Shown here piece by piece: positions 10,354-22,509 of a DNA stretch of 64,000 nt. Source of the DNA: Hofstenia miamia. Its lineage: Eukaryota; Xenacoelomorpha; Acoela. Position 1 is the stretch's first letter. Each line of letters opens with the position of its first letter. Made by a program: the position numbers and the translations under genes. The stretch covers positions 986,692-1,050,691 of the forward strand of contig SCFE01000021.1 in assembly GCA_004352715.1 (NCBI GenBank), in the 5' to 3' direction. The notes beneath the pieces are model-generated. The model was not told the origin of the DNA. It made no database searches and saw only the letters and a list, made by a program, of their open reading frames with translations.

Positions 10354-10772
10354 AAATTAAACTTCAAAATGACATTTTTACGTTAGGGAGTCACGAAATA
10401 TGCTAAGAACAATTGAAATAAAAGTAACTGTTTAAATTGCAGTTATGAAGTAATTAACGGTTATTTAAAAAATCTGTTACCAAAATAATTGCAGCCAAAC
10501 CCGAGGAATACGAATATATTTTCGTCTTCCTTGGCCAAACCTAAGATTCTAGCTATGTTAATCTAACATTCTGAAGTACCTTCAGCCAATAAGAACAACT
10601 CCCCATTTGGAATTGATGTGAACAGATGTTACAGCAATTTCCTACTTGTAAAGCTTACACAACTAACTCTAACGTCACCGCGGAGAGTATTAATGGAATA
10701 TGTAGAGGTTTTAGCGTTTATTTAACATTATTCACATTACATCTTGAATGCAATACTTATTCAGCGTTTGTC

Positions 10773-12670
10773 ATGTCGATTTCAATTGTTACACTATCGG
10801 CAGAAATTTCCTTTCAACAAGTAGAACAAATTTTAACAGAGAAATTCGCTTTTTCCAAATCAAAGATTGTTAATGTCACAAAGCTAGTTGGATATGACAA
10901 CGTCAATTTCCAAATCTCTACATCAGATTCCAAAAAATATGTACTTAAAGTTTTCGCACATCATTTGGAGAAAGAGGTGCTGGAGGCACAATTTGTGGTT
11001 GTCAAAAACCTTATCCTAAACCTGGCACCTGGAATCATTGCAGATGTAAAATTTCATCAAATCTAAAATTCTCAGAAATGATTCAAATTTTTTAATACAT
11101 TTGAAAAATATAATTTGATGAAATTATCAGGTATATAAAAATACCTCTGGATCAATTCTAACACCAATTATCTTACCTAATGCTGGATATCCAAATGGCG
11201 CTACACACTTTTGTGTTTTGTCTTCTTGGGTTCCAGGTGTACCTTTACAGAACATGAAATCCACATCAGCCGATAAGCTTTTTAAAATTGGTGCTTTTGT
11301 TGGGGTTGTTAGTGCAGCGTTGTTCAGTATTCCTGACGACGAACAGTAAGTTTAGTTTTAAATATAAATAGTTTTACCTAATAATATCTAGCAAATCAAT
11401 TCTTATGGCACGTGATAATAAATGGAACACACTGAACTTAGCTGCTTGCAAGCCACTTATCGATTTCATAGAAGATGATTCCAGACGAGAATTGGTGAAG
11501 AAGTTTTTCGATAAGTGGGAAAATGAAATTATCCCTGCTTCAAAAAACATAGAACAAGTAATTTAGAAGTTTCAGATTTAAAAATAGCCTTCAAATTAGG
11601 CAAATAACGGTAGGAGGCTCAGTCGTCTCATTCCAGCTGATAAGTGTTAAGTAAAAAATCTAAACCACGCTAATTACATGCGCATCTTGCCAGTCTTCAA
11701 TAATTGCATTATTTTTCTCTTTTAATATTTCATAAAAAATATTATGATGAATGCAGATACTGCTGTAAATTTGTTTACTTTCAGCTAAGAGCTAATCTAT
11801 ATAATGGTTTCCTTTGTTACCACTGCAAAGTAAATTTTTATGTGTCAGTTGCTTTGTTAAAACTAGAATTTTTAGGTATTTCTTAAAACTTTTTAAAGTA
11901 CTTAAAAATACGTATGTAACAACTACGCGCATCAGTTTCATTTAAACAATGACTATTTGTGAAATTGATCACCAGCGTTTGTAATTGAGTAATGCTCAGA
12001 GATGTATTTTACTACCTTCCAAGCATTATGATAAAGGCATACTATGGTTGTAAAAGAAAAGGCTCTAAATACGGATATAGAATTTCTTTATTGGAACTTA
12101 TTACTTACATTATATTAGACCCCATTACACCACTAGAAGCGAGTCAACAAACTTTAAAAAATAGATACGCGATTTCTCATTTTCAAATATAATCGGACTC
12201 GATCAGATAGCAATTCATCAAATTTTGTAAATAGAGCCCTAGGCTTAGTGCTTGGGTTGACTTGCGTTTAAGATTACCCTAGTCCTATTAGAAAAAACAA
12301 AGATTTCCTAAAAAAATGAAATTTTCCTTAGAGGTGAAAGGCCGGGAAATACAAGGCTATAACTATTAAATTTTAATTTCACAAATTTTCTATTTTTAAA
12401 TACATATATATTGTGCGGGTAGAGCTTTCTTAATTCGCACCCACCCGCTAAAAAAATTTCTTCTCCCTACCATCCCGTCCCCGAAAATGAAATTTTCTTT
12501 GCTGCAATTAAGCATTCTAAAAATTTTCAAAAAAGTTTCGAACTTCACGATAATTAAAAAAATTTCATATATATATTTCAACATTTTCAATATATTTTAA
12601 TGAAAAAAGTCTTGTTTAAAATACACATAATGTGGAATGGAATGTTTGGCTATAAAAAATTTGCGCACGA

Positions 12671-12708
<38 letters not shown>

Positions 12709-15509
12709 CTGTCTTAATTATCAAAGCATGCACTTATACATAGACATTATATAGCAACAGTTGTTAATTATTAAAAATATATTACTTTCGTCATTTGGTT
12801 CCAACTGTTTTGATATTTCAATAAATATTATTTTATTATTATTATCATTACTGATGTATTTATTTTTCAAATTGCCATGCAAACACTTCAATGATGAAAA
12901 AGTTTATTGGAATACGTTTTTTGCAGTTTGCACTATTATTTGATTCTCTTAAGCACACTTATTGCAAAAATGTTTAAATCTTGTTATAATTTTTTTATTA
13001 ATTAAATTACTACAACATTCTATTTTTGTGCATTTTTGTATTTCTAATGTGTTAATTCCTGCAATTGAAACTTCTAAATAGTGCGTCATTTATGGAGATT
13101 ACAATGCCTGTAATATGTTAGTCTCAGACGAAATTGATTGGGAAATTTGCGGCTTGATTGATTTCGAGGATATAGGTGTTGGAACACTTTCTTCTGAGTT
13201 GGGAAATCTGATGGCATATATGGACATATTTGAAGGATTCGATGTTTTATCCGTTGGAAGTCACATATTAAAGGGTTTCACAAAAACCTTTTCAATTTCA
13301 TTACAAGAGGTAACATAAATAAAAATAATATTTATTAAATGAAAACACTGGATGTACTAAGTATTTGCAACGAACGGCATTCTTGTTTATCATATTAAAC
13401 CAATATGAGATTGGACAGTGCATATTCTAAGCTTTTTTTACAACTACCATAACTCCACACGATAGTCTGTGTACATACATACAGTCCCCGCTAAAAGTAT
13501 TTGCTCAAGGTGGAAAAACTTATTATTTACAAAATCTAGAATGTTTGTTTTATAATGTCATTGCCTAAGTGCACTTTTTCTTCATTACAACTGCCCATTT
13601 TGGCCACAATTACCTCTTAGAATATGCCTTGAGATTAAGGCATATACTGCATTAATTTGATGGATAATTGAATGAGTAGATTGCATAACAAGTTGCTCTG
13701 CTTCCAATTGTATTGTATGCTTAGCCTATTATAAATTTCTTTTGATGCGCAATTACAATTATATATTTTCAAAACATAAGTTTCTTTGTTGTGTAGAAAT
13801 AGATAAAGTTTCTCATAAATTCCAATAGTAGAAATCCTTAAGACCTAAAAAATGTGGGTTCCACCGCGGCCTACTTTAATTACGGACTGCGACGTGCAGA
13901 ACACAAAACAAAAGGTAGTAATATATACTCTTGCAAGTAGAGAATTATATCAAAATATACCCCAAGTATGCAATACAAACANNNNNNNNNNNNNNNNNNN
14001 NNAGCCTATTATAAATTTCTTTTGATGCGCAATTACAATTATATATTTTCAAAACATAAGTTTCTTTGTTGTGTAGAAATAGATAAAGTTTCTCATAAAT
14101 TCCAATAGTAGAAATCCTTAAGACCTAAAAAATGTGGGTTCCACCGCGGCCTACTTTAATTACGGACTGCGACGTGCAGAACACAAAACAAAAGGTAGTA
14201 ATATATACTCTTGCAAGTAGAGAATTATATCAAAATATACCCCAAGTATGCAATACAAACAATATAAACAATTCCCTTCAGTTTTGTGGACCTACAATTC
14301 CATTTAATTCGAAAAAACAAAGGGTCCACCAAGCAATATAGAGGATTTCTCAAGTAAAGAAGTATATTCAATATTTTAGAAATGTTATATCTAAGAGAAG
14401 AAAAGTTATATCTACATTTCTTCATGCCAGGCCCGTAGCCACGGGGGTTAGGAGGGGCCGAACCCCTTCTGGAAGGTCAGGCAACCCCTCCTAGACAACA
14501 AAGCTAAAAGTAAAATCAACATTGCTCCTAATAATGCAATTCTAAGATTTATTTTGACTATTTTTTCAAAAAATTTTCGCGGGGCTTCACCCCGCCTTTG
14601 GTCACTCACTTGATCACTATACTAGATGACCTCACAATTCTGAAAATCCGCGTACGCCCATAGATGCAACAAAAATAAAATGGCGTACAGACTTGGTAAA
14701 ATTTTAGTTTATGTTATAAAGAAAGTTGAAATTCCGATCAACCCCTCCTAAATGCGCATCGACCCCCTTATGTGATTATGCTGGCTACAGGTCTGCTTCA
14801 TGCGTAGGTCTATATACTGCGATTTTTATGCAGCTAAATCATTTTGAAATGTAGCAAAATGATAGTTTATTGTTCATAGCCTCATTTTTTGCAGTCTGCA
14901 AATCTTGAGGCCGTAATTACAGTACGCCTTGTTCCACATATCGCATTTTTACTTTACATGTATATATGCAATGTTTCCTTCAAACAATTTTTACTCGCTC
15001 ATAACTAATAAAGAATTACCGATCTTGTTCTCGTGGGGTTACAATCTAAGACAAAGCATTTTGTATCACCGATTTTCATGAATAATTTTTCCAGTGCTTC
15101 TAAAAGCCTTTCTAAATAAATAGTGTCAATAATACATTGAATGGCAATTTTAATAGAATGGAGTTGAGGTCAAAAATCGAATTATTAGATTTTGGAATGT
15201 CAACGTTAAGTTCTTGTCCCAAAAGTAGTCTATTTTCTTAATAGCATTAAATATAGCAACAAGAAGAGATTATATCATATTCAAAAAATGAGAGCTAATA
15301 AACATTTCTGATAGGTAAATCTTCTTTACTACATGGTCGCAGCAAGATGCATTATGTCGAACTTGTATGGATTACATCAATATTCTCTGAATCCTGAAAA
15401 TGAATATCTCTTATTGCTGCAAAATTCCAATTGGAGAACTTACTTAACTTTGGAAAGAATTGGTTATAGTACTATCACTAAACATTGGAGAACCGCGGCT
15501 GGTTATTGA
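10773..15509 (+). CDS. Hydroxylysine kinase-like protein, gene 1 (five exons)
   Basis: Exons 10773-11045, 11131-11345, 11392-11557, 13082-13309 and 15315-15509, all with GT-AG introns, join to 358 codons (human hydroxylysine kinase is of similar size). The fold is the aminoglycoside phosphotransferase (APH) type: N-lobe motif GYDNVNFQI (about residues 40-48) and ATP-contact lysine in YVLKVF; hinge SSWVPGVPLQ (121-130); catalytic loop VIYGDYNACN (220-229) with the base Asp and Mg-binding Asn kept but Tyr replacing the family's His; metal-binding GLIDFEDIG (242-250) with DFE for DFG; C-terminal helices with LYGLHQYSLNPEN. Expected role: phosphoryl transfer from a nucleotide (GTP for known hydroxylysine kinase) to a small amine or hydroxyl substrate; the substrate cannot be read from sequence. 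The frame is open upstream to an ATG at 10626; 10773 is preferred because the paralogue starts at the matching place. Intron 2 is only 46 nt. Confidence 0.9.
12413..12490. other. GC-rich patch in intron 3 of gene 1
   Basis: A C-rich block (CGCACCCACCCGC, then CCCTACCATCCCGTCCCCG) stands out against AT-rich surroundings. It resembles the subterminal motif blocks of the hAT-like ends elsewhere in the window, but no partner end was located. Confidence 0.25.
12671..12708. repeat. (AT)n microsatellite in intron 3 of gene 1
   Basis: About 19 uninterrupted AT units inside the 1524-nt third intron. Confidence 0.95.
13723..14261. repeat. Exact 259-bp direct duplication across a 21-N gap
   Basis: Positions 13723-13981 and 14003-14261 are identical as far as I compared them, and the copies are separated only by 21 Ns. 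A perfect duplicate abutting a small gap in non-coding DNA (intron 4 of gene 1) is the signature of contig ends that overlap but were not merged. The intron length of 2005 nt is therefore probably overstated by about 280 nt. Confidence 0.85.
14428..14795. mobile_element. hAT MITE (368 bp) with perfect 8-bp target duplication
   Basis: Flanked by CTTCATGC at 14420-14427 and again at 14796-14803. Ends CAGGCCCGTAGCCA and, inward, CAGACCTGTAGCCA are inverted repeats with two mismatches in 14. Both arms contain the motif GGAGGGG / CCCCTCC. Non-coding. It sits in intron 4 of kinase gene 1. The perfect target duplication suggests a rather recent insertion. Confidence 0.85.
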
Positions 15510-15693
15510 ATTACATTATTTTATCTCAAATAGTAAGGATTGATAGTTGTGCTACTAAAGTTGCAGGCAGATGCCTACTATTATTCACTATCTTGTAGAT
15601 GATTCAGTTGAACTAATATTTCTTGAGCACGCTAAGCGTGATTTTCATTTACACGCTGTCGAATTTATTTTTGAAAATATATTTTTGTAATTA

Positions 15694-15840
15694 CAAGGCT
15701 GGACATTCGTCATAATGTAAACTTGGGTGGATCGTTATTAGCAAACAAAATTAGAGAGTGCCAATTGGCCTTCAAATTTGAAATGGGGATAATTTTGATT
15801 ACTTTTACCTCTAATATTTACACTATTATGCCCAGCCTTG
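15694..15840. mobile_element. Short mariner-type MITE (147 bp)
   Basis: Inverted ends CAAGGCTGGACAT and CAAGGCTGGGCAT, with further similarity inward (both reach TGTAAA within 30 bp), flanked by TA at 15692-15693 and 15841-15842. The TA target and the short length fit a non-autonomous Tc1/mariner element. It begins 185 bp after the stop codon of kinase gene 1 and could form part of its 3' UTR. Confidence 0.7.
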
Positions 15841-15842
15841 TA

Positions 15843-18317
15843 AAATAATGAATATATACTTGTTAAGTCTATGAATTATATCTATATGTATTCGTGCATA
15901 TTTTATTTTATTTTGTATTAACATATATTTTATCCGAGTTATCCTTTTCTCTTTCATAAACCTTTTACGATCTTGATTCACTCAAATACACATTTTTCAC
16001 ACACGGATATTGAAAAACCAAATATTAAAGATAAAATGCTTAGGTTATTTGCTTTATGAAAAAAAACATTTTGAAAAACTTCCAAAACCTTCATAATTGA
16101 ATTCAAACTTCAACATATTTATGAAATACAGCCTAACGACGCATTTCCAGGAGGTTCATGGAAAACTTTAACCTTTTTAGTACAATATTATTTTGTAGTT
16201 CTACATGTTTAAATGTTCATTAATGCAGAAGTGTTCAAAATACAAGCTAACGTGTTTCTAAGTCGCAAAGAAAGCTTGAGTTTGAGTGAGTTGAACGATT
16301 AACGTTGAATTGGCATATTTAAGTACCTTTACACAGGTTGAACGAACTAAATTCTCCAATTCAAAAGGCTTCTTAATTAAAACCTAATTTATTCTCAAAC
16401 ATGAAAAGTACTCAAAAACACGCTATCGAAGGCTCTGATGCCGTTTATGGTTTGGCCATATATAGCGAGACCAAATTTCTTAACCATCCATAATGGCCAT
16501 TTAAAATATGGTAAATATTGAAATGTATAATACATAGGATACATGTTTTATTAGCATTTTAATAGTGATTTTAAATATTTGGCAAATGAACACCAAATTG
16601 CGAACTGCAATGAAAATATGAAATTGTACTATCACAAGGCACACGCAATTCACTAGGTCGCAGAACTATTTTGAAACTTTTTAGGAACTTATCTTAAAAT
16701 GAAACAATTATTTTGTTTGCTTTCCAATTCAGCACCTTTCCTTAAGCCAAACATAAAAAATGAATAACAAATTAATCATCAGTATGCTTTTGCAATCCAC
16801 TAATACAAATAGAAAACAACTTCATCTTTAGTATTACCATGCAATCTACTGAAGCTGCTTACTAAATTTTTGCAAAACTTAAAAAAAATTTTCTCTTCAA
16901 AATGCTTTTTGTTCAAAATAACTTTTCAAATTAATATTTAACAATTCAATCTATAACGATTATAAATATATAAAATTAACGATTATATATAATATAAAAT
17001 ATATGACACTGAATTTAAAAACTTTTCTTGAAACTCAATATATATTCTGAATAAATTTATGGACTTCCATAATTCCATATGTTTAATTTTGCCACCCATT
17101 ATTACTATAAATTTTTTTCTACCAACCATTATGATATCCATAATATGGTACATAATGGTATGGTATGATCGAAAGTATTAAGTAAATAGAAGCTTACCAT
17201 ATTTTTATTTAACTAAGCTCATTTTAAAATTTCTTGAGGAAATTCAAATACTAGAAAAACATAACAAATGCCTTTATTGAATTGAGGTTCGAATTCATTT
17301 GCTCCATTGAAAGAAAATTGTTTTCTCAAGTGATTGCATTTTATATCAGATGTGAGAAGTTGAAATCCGTGAAACAATTTAATAGTTAAAGAGAATGACT
17401 CTACTCTAATCCAAACCAACTGATTTCATCCTACTCACTATGCCTTTTGTTCCTCGTTCCAATTTATGTTCTTGTTATTACAACAGTTAATCGTAAGCAG
17501 TATTAAGATATATTTCGCCATTTTATTTTTGCTAATAGCAATTTTCTTAAATTCATAGAAACTTTTTGAATTCTTAAGTCTATGACAGAGGTGGGCAATG
17601 TTTTTGATCGCCAACCATACAGTGTGTTTTTGAAACCTTAGAGGACTTCATTTATAAAATCAAGGGAAAATATTCTTAAAGGCAATTATAGACTATAGAC
17701 TTATAAACGCAAAATTGATTGAAAGAAAATGTGAAATATTCCTGGTTTATGCGATTATTTACTCATATGGTTTGAAATTTTCACAGGAGTCTCGGTTGTT
17801 TATAGACAGCCTGCTATTGCTTACAAATTGACAGGAAAGGAATTTTCCTAGTAAAATCCGCACAAACTGTGGACAAACAGCTCCTAATATTACGGCCAAC
17901 CATGATGAGCATTTATTATCTTAACGTATTTTTTTCCAAAGTAACAAAGTTTGGCAGAAACAGTAAGAAATTTTTGTTCACAGGATAGAACTAAATCCAA
18001 TTTTCTTGTTGCAATTAGCTTTTTGAGTATTGCATAGAATAGCAATTGTCTGGTTGAAAATCAAAACCAACAAATTTCATTATTTATAAATATATTGTTA
18101 AAAAATAAGTACCTAAAAAAGAAATTCTAATTACACACTCTAATAAGCTGGAAATTATATGTGTATGTAATGTCTATCTAATGCAAAACTATCTTGATTC
18201 TAATTTTAACTTTTATTTATCAAAGTGAGGTACCATTTTCATGTACTAGACATTTTTATTTTATTATTGGTTATGAATGGAAAGAATAGAAACTTTAATT
18301 AAACAACGTTTGTCCTG
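15843..18317. other. Intergenic between gene 1 and a pseudogene
   Basis: No gene seen. Between about 16440 and 17180 the motif CCATAATGG / ACCATTATG recurs (near 16486, 17090, 17127, 17140, 17155), possibly subterminal repeats of another old element whose ends are not recognisable. Confidence 0.4.
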
Positions 18318-18705
18318 TTAACCCTATTGTGTATAGTGTCATCCTCCTTTTTTATATCCCAGAAGTGATCTGCCAACATGTCAGGAATACATTTCTATAT
18401 AAATTTTCAATCTATCACTGAAAGATCCTGATGGAATCTCTGGCCAAGTTCATCACACCCATCACCAAGATTCTCGGACATGTGAACTCTTAGTGACATG
18501 CTACATCCCAAATCATGATAATGACGTATTATTTTATTAATAATTAGCTGATAGGCTTCTGAGCGATGTACTCCCAAGAAATTATCTTGAATGACTTAAA
18601 AACAGAGTTGTTTTTTCTCTGAAGTGTTGAAAGTTTCAACAAGAACCACTTTTCGAGTTTGGGGATTTATGAAGCTACCTTCTTTTATCTTAGCTTTGCT
18701 TAGGG
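18318..18705 (-). pseudogene. Remnant of a repetitive invertebrate protein with a GERFHQD-type motif
   Basis: Minus-strand frames read KIKEGSFINPQTRKVVL, NFLGVHRSEAYQLIINKI, HDLGCSMSLRVHMSENLG, DELGQRFHQDLS and MLADHFWDIKKEDD. I recall a multicopy invertebrate protein of unknown function with the same order of motifs (...VGPQIR..., NFLG, GCNMSLKVHFL, ENLGAVSDEQGERFHQD, MLADYCW). Here it has stops and at least two frameshifts and is clearly dead. The family's wide copy number suggests that it travels with a mobile element, but I cannot name the element. Confidence 0.6.
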
Positions 18706-19460
18706 AATGGAGGTTTTCAGCAATATGTATAAATACAAATTGATTGAACAAACCAAGTGTAATATGCAAAAGAGATAAATGGATTCTATCATTTTGCAGA
18801 AGCGGTTTTTGCTTGATGTCACTGTGTCATTGCTCAAGTTCATCTCTAGCTTTTCAACACTTGTATACATAACGTCCAGTTCTTGCTTGAGAAGCTCATA
18901 AACGCATAGAGTAACGATAGTAACAAAATTTGGCATTGCCTGACTATTAAACATGGCTATTACCTAAAAATATGCACAAACATGCCATTTATGAACATTA
19001 TTTTGTATGCTTTGAATTGTATTTAAATTTTCAAATGATTCTAGCCACTGAATAAATCATGATACTAAATCATGGAGAGAGATTTAAGCAAGTTGTCCTA
19101 TAATCATATTTGTACGTGGATAGATTTTTTAGATCCATGTCCATTCTAGCTCCATGAAATTCTTATGGACTTCTACCGCATTTTCTTGTAAAATTCAGAA
19201 ATTTTGTGAAAGCTAAGAAGAATTACAATAATATCATTTACCTTTTAGTACGCTATATTCTAATTTTACAAAAATTTGCTTGGAGTTTTCTTTGCTATAC
19301 TTTACGTATGGTATCATATCCATTTCCAACACGAATTCGGCATTTATCCATAATGATGTGTAGAATAGATAACGTGAGAGATTTAAAACATATCCTCATA
19401 TACAAAGATATTTTTGATGGTATTACTATCAATACAAATTAACTCTGCTGCATCAAATTC
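18706..19460. other. Intergenic, nothing recognised
   Basis: No supported coding sequence or repeat ends. Confidence 0.5.
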
Positions 19461-19565
19461 CAGAGCTGCAACCGTGCCGTGCTTTAATCCATGCCGTGCC
19501 ATGCCGTGCTCGTGCCGTGCTGTGCCTAAGATTTTGCGTTATTGATCCGTGCCCGTCGCTATGCT
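19461..19565. mobile_element. hAT-like end with GTGCCGTGC subterminal repeats
   Basis: Begins CAGAGCTGCAACC and continues with at least six copies of CCGTGC / GTGCCGTGC, the structure of a hAT-like end. No opposite end was found. A similar block occurs at 43226-43260. Confidence 0.45.
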
Positions 19566-20198
19566 ACATAATTCTTGTTTGACATTTTGCAAAATTTCAA
19601 ATCATTGCTAATAGATGTATTCGATATTTTATTGTGCGATTTCTGTCGAACAGTCATAAGGCATATTTAGTACATAACAAATAATCTGCTACGTATTATT
19701 TAATGTTTCAAAGTTTATAGTTTATGGCTTAAATATTACATTATTTATCTATGCAGAAAAGTTTTCCAAAATTATTACTTACCTTTATTTAAATTTTCAT
19801 ATTGTTAGATTAATATACATTCAATTAAAATAAGCAAGCCCTATTTCAATACTTTTTCAAAAATAAAGTTTTTGTTTTCACTGCTTACTTTTAGTAAATA
19901 TCAATTAATTTTATCGAAAGTGATTACAATATTTTTATATAAAACCGGACACGTAATTGTGTTCTAAAACTCTGGCGTAAAATAAGTTTTTTTCCAAAAA
20001 TTAAAGTAAACTAGCAAGTAAAGTGCTACAATTACACATGTAAGTGACTGGTTTGTTACTTTGAATTCGATGTATTTGTCACAACTGCAAGGGCATTACG
20101 GTTTTCTGACCTAACCCAACTCAAACATCTTTTACAGAAAACGGATCCAACATAAGTGGAGATCTCTAAAATTTGTCAGTGAACTGTACAGTTCAGAC

Positions 20199-20860
20199 TA
20201 GAGATGTGCGCTGTGCGGTAGCGGAGCACCGCAACGCGGTATATTGCGGTAGCGGTCAAGTTTTATGGCTGGCGGTGCGGTGCAGTGTGGTTACTAAAAA
20301 TATTTCAACGCCTAAAAGTGACATTGTTCTTTAAAGCAATGTATTAATTCGTTATATAAATTATATCATAACTTGAGTAAGATAGCCTAGTGTAACATCA
20401 ACTTTAATTGGCTAGTTAATTAATTAATACAACTAATAGGTCCGTACTGGATGAGTTTTCTTGTCCTACGAAGTCCTCGGTCAGCGAAGTCGATCGTTAT
20501 GCAGATATGCCAATAATACACTGTGATGATGTTATTAAATGGTGGGGTCAAAATGCTGTAAATTTGCCCAATTAGATACATTTTATTGGGTGTACCAGCA
20601 AGTGAAGCCAGTTCAGAAAGGTTATTTTCAAACACAGGTCGTTTGCTTGAAAAACGGCGACAACGCTTGAAGCCAGAGACTGTTGACTCCATTCTTTTTT
20701 AAAAACTATTGAAAATATTAAAAACGTTTGTAAATAAGAACCTTTTTTGTTCTTTGTAATTGTCTTATTGTCTATTTTTGTTTTACATTAATGTACACAT
20801 TTGTACTGCATTTGTTCATATGTCATAATTTTTTCGTGAGGGGCAGCACGTAATATCTAC
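20199..20860 (+). mobile_element. hAT element remnant
   Basis: Left end TAGAGATGTGCGCTGTGCGG with many GCGGT units (20199-20290) matches the ends of the 513-bp MITE at 9342. A C-terminal hAT transposase domain follows. The right end is not clear; a degraded candidate lies near 20845-20860. The 5' two thirds of the transposase is absent, so the copy is internally deleted. Confidence 0.65.
20444..20713 (+). pseudogene. hAT transposase C-terminal dimerisation domain (frameshifted)
   Basis: Frame one gives PTKSSVSEVDRYADMP and VIKWWGQNAVNLPN, then a stop; a frameshift leads to GVPASEASSERLFSNTGR followed by EKRRQRLKPETVDSIL. These are the hallmarks of the hAT C-terminal dimerisation region (WW..N...P and PAS.A.SERLFS.AG). 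One stop and one frameshift make it non-functional. Confidence 0.85.
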
Positions 20861-22195
20861 GAGATCATGAATCTCATTTTTAGATCCCGATCTATTTCAG
20901 ATACATGGACAAGTATGCCTATAGCTGACGAACAATGTTTGAAACCACCATTGGGAGAAGTACTCGCATCTAATTTAATGGCTTTGCATTCCAGTGATAT
21001 ACATAATTATTACGCACTATGCTTTTTTTATGACACATGTAAAAATTCATGCGATTGTACCATCTTTGGAATATGTAACAATTTCCAGTAATCTAAAACC
21101 TCAAAAGTCAGGTAATTCTGAGAAAAATGAAATTCTTGATTGGACAATTTTGCAAAAACTATACCTAATTTTCAACAAAAAAATGCCAGAAATGGATTTT
21201 CTACCTTATTGTATATATAAAATGGTCGCAGATCTCTTGTACTTTTTTCATTGTTGCTCAGTGTAATGCTAAGCCATTATTTTACCATATAAAATATTTT
21301 GTCCAGAACATAATTCAAGTGTTTTCGTAATTCTAAGCTATAATTTTAAAACTGTGATAAAGTACTTACAGATTATTACTTGGCATTCTCGTCAAGATAG
21401 AACCAAAAAAATTCTGCATCTTATGCCAAACCATTTTCGACTTAAAATTTATTTATGAAGTTAAGTTTTCGGTCTTCTTTAATTTTATAGAATAGACTAT
21501 AAATATTCCTTATACTAACAAAGTTTGAGTTACCTTTTCATTAGGATGTTTCATTTAATTTTTACTGATCTATGTAATGCTTCATTTATGGTTGTAATTA
21601 AATTACCAATAATCTATAAGATAATAGTAACTAAGAAATGTGACCCAAATTCTGAGAAAAAAACGTGCTAATTGGTAAATGAATAAATTCAGAGAAGATA
21701 TAAAAACAGCAAAATAACAATTATATTAAAATGTTGTACAAAAGCGTTGTCACAGCTTGGAAATTATATATTGTTTGCTATTTCTAATCATTATATCGTA
21801 TAAGCTAAATGTAAAATTGGTATTTAACTATTTTCACAACAAAATCTAAGCAAAAGTGGACTATCACCTATCACAGCAAGTATTTCAAAAAGTTAAATTC
21901 CAATGGAAAATTTTCTTGTATATTTCCTGGATGCACAAAAGTTGATATGCAAAATTTTTCAAGTTAATGTACTTACACTAAGTCATAAAATGAGGGTAGC
22001 ACCAGCATCTGTTGTACGAGTTAAATTCGAAGCAAACCGGAAATATATTGCTTTCACATTCCACTAAACAATGATAAGATAAATTAATCCTGAACATCAA
22101 AGAAGAATAATTATTGATGGCATCTGAGAGGCAGAAAAAGGTAACAATTCCTTAATTCATGATAAATATATAAAAAATATTTTTAACTTTCTAAG
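20861..22195. other. Intergenic, nothing recognised
   Basis: Short overlapping ORFs at 20867-21266 have no recognisable similarity and are not supported as genes. Confidence 0.45.
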
Positions 22196-22509
22196 TATAG
22201 ATTTTTCTTGTATTCTAAATGCTAATAGACTTGGAAAATTTTCTAATGATAAATCAAGACCCATTCTTGTTGATGTTGGCAATATCTGGACAAGACGTCT
22301 GATTCTTTCCAATGCTCCAACACTTGTTCATTATTCTCCACTACGTATTTATATTAAAGGAGAACTTAGCTCAGAAGATAGAAATCTTGAAAAACATATT
22401 TTAAAAAAGATATGAACAAATTAAATCGGGTATTCAAAAATCTGCTCTTCAAATAAAAAGCTTAAGCTGTTCAAATATGTGATTGAAGTTCCTATTCAAG
22501 TGGACTGAT

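Noticed and set aside
10626-10772. Upstream in-frame extension of kinase gene 1 exon 1
   Set aside because: Open frame, but the paralogue starts at the position equivalent to 10773, and the extension shows no similarity to HYKK proteins.
20420-20692. 90-residue minus-strand ORF
   Set aside because: Antisense of the hAT dimerisation domain, which is clearly encoded on the plus strand.
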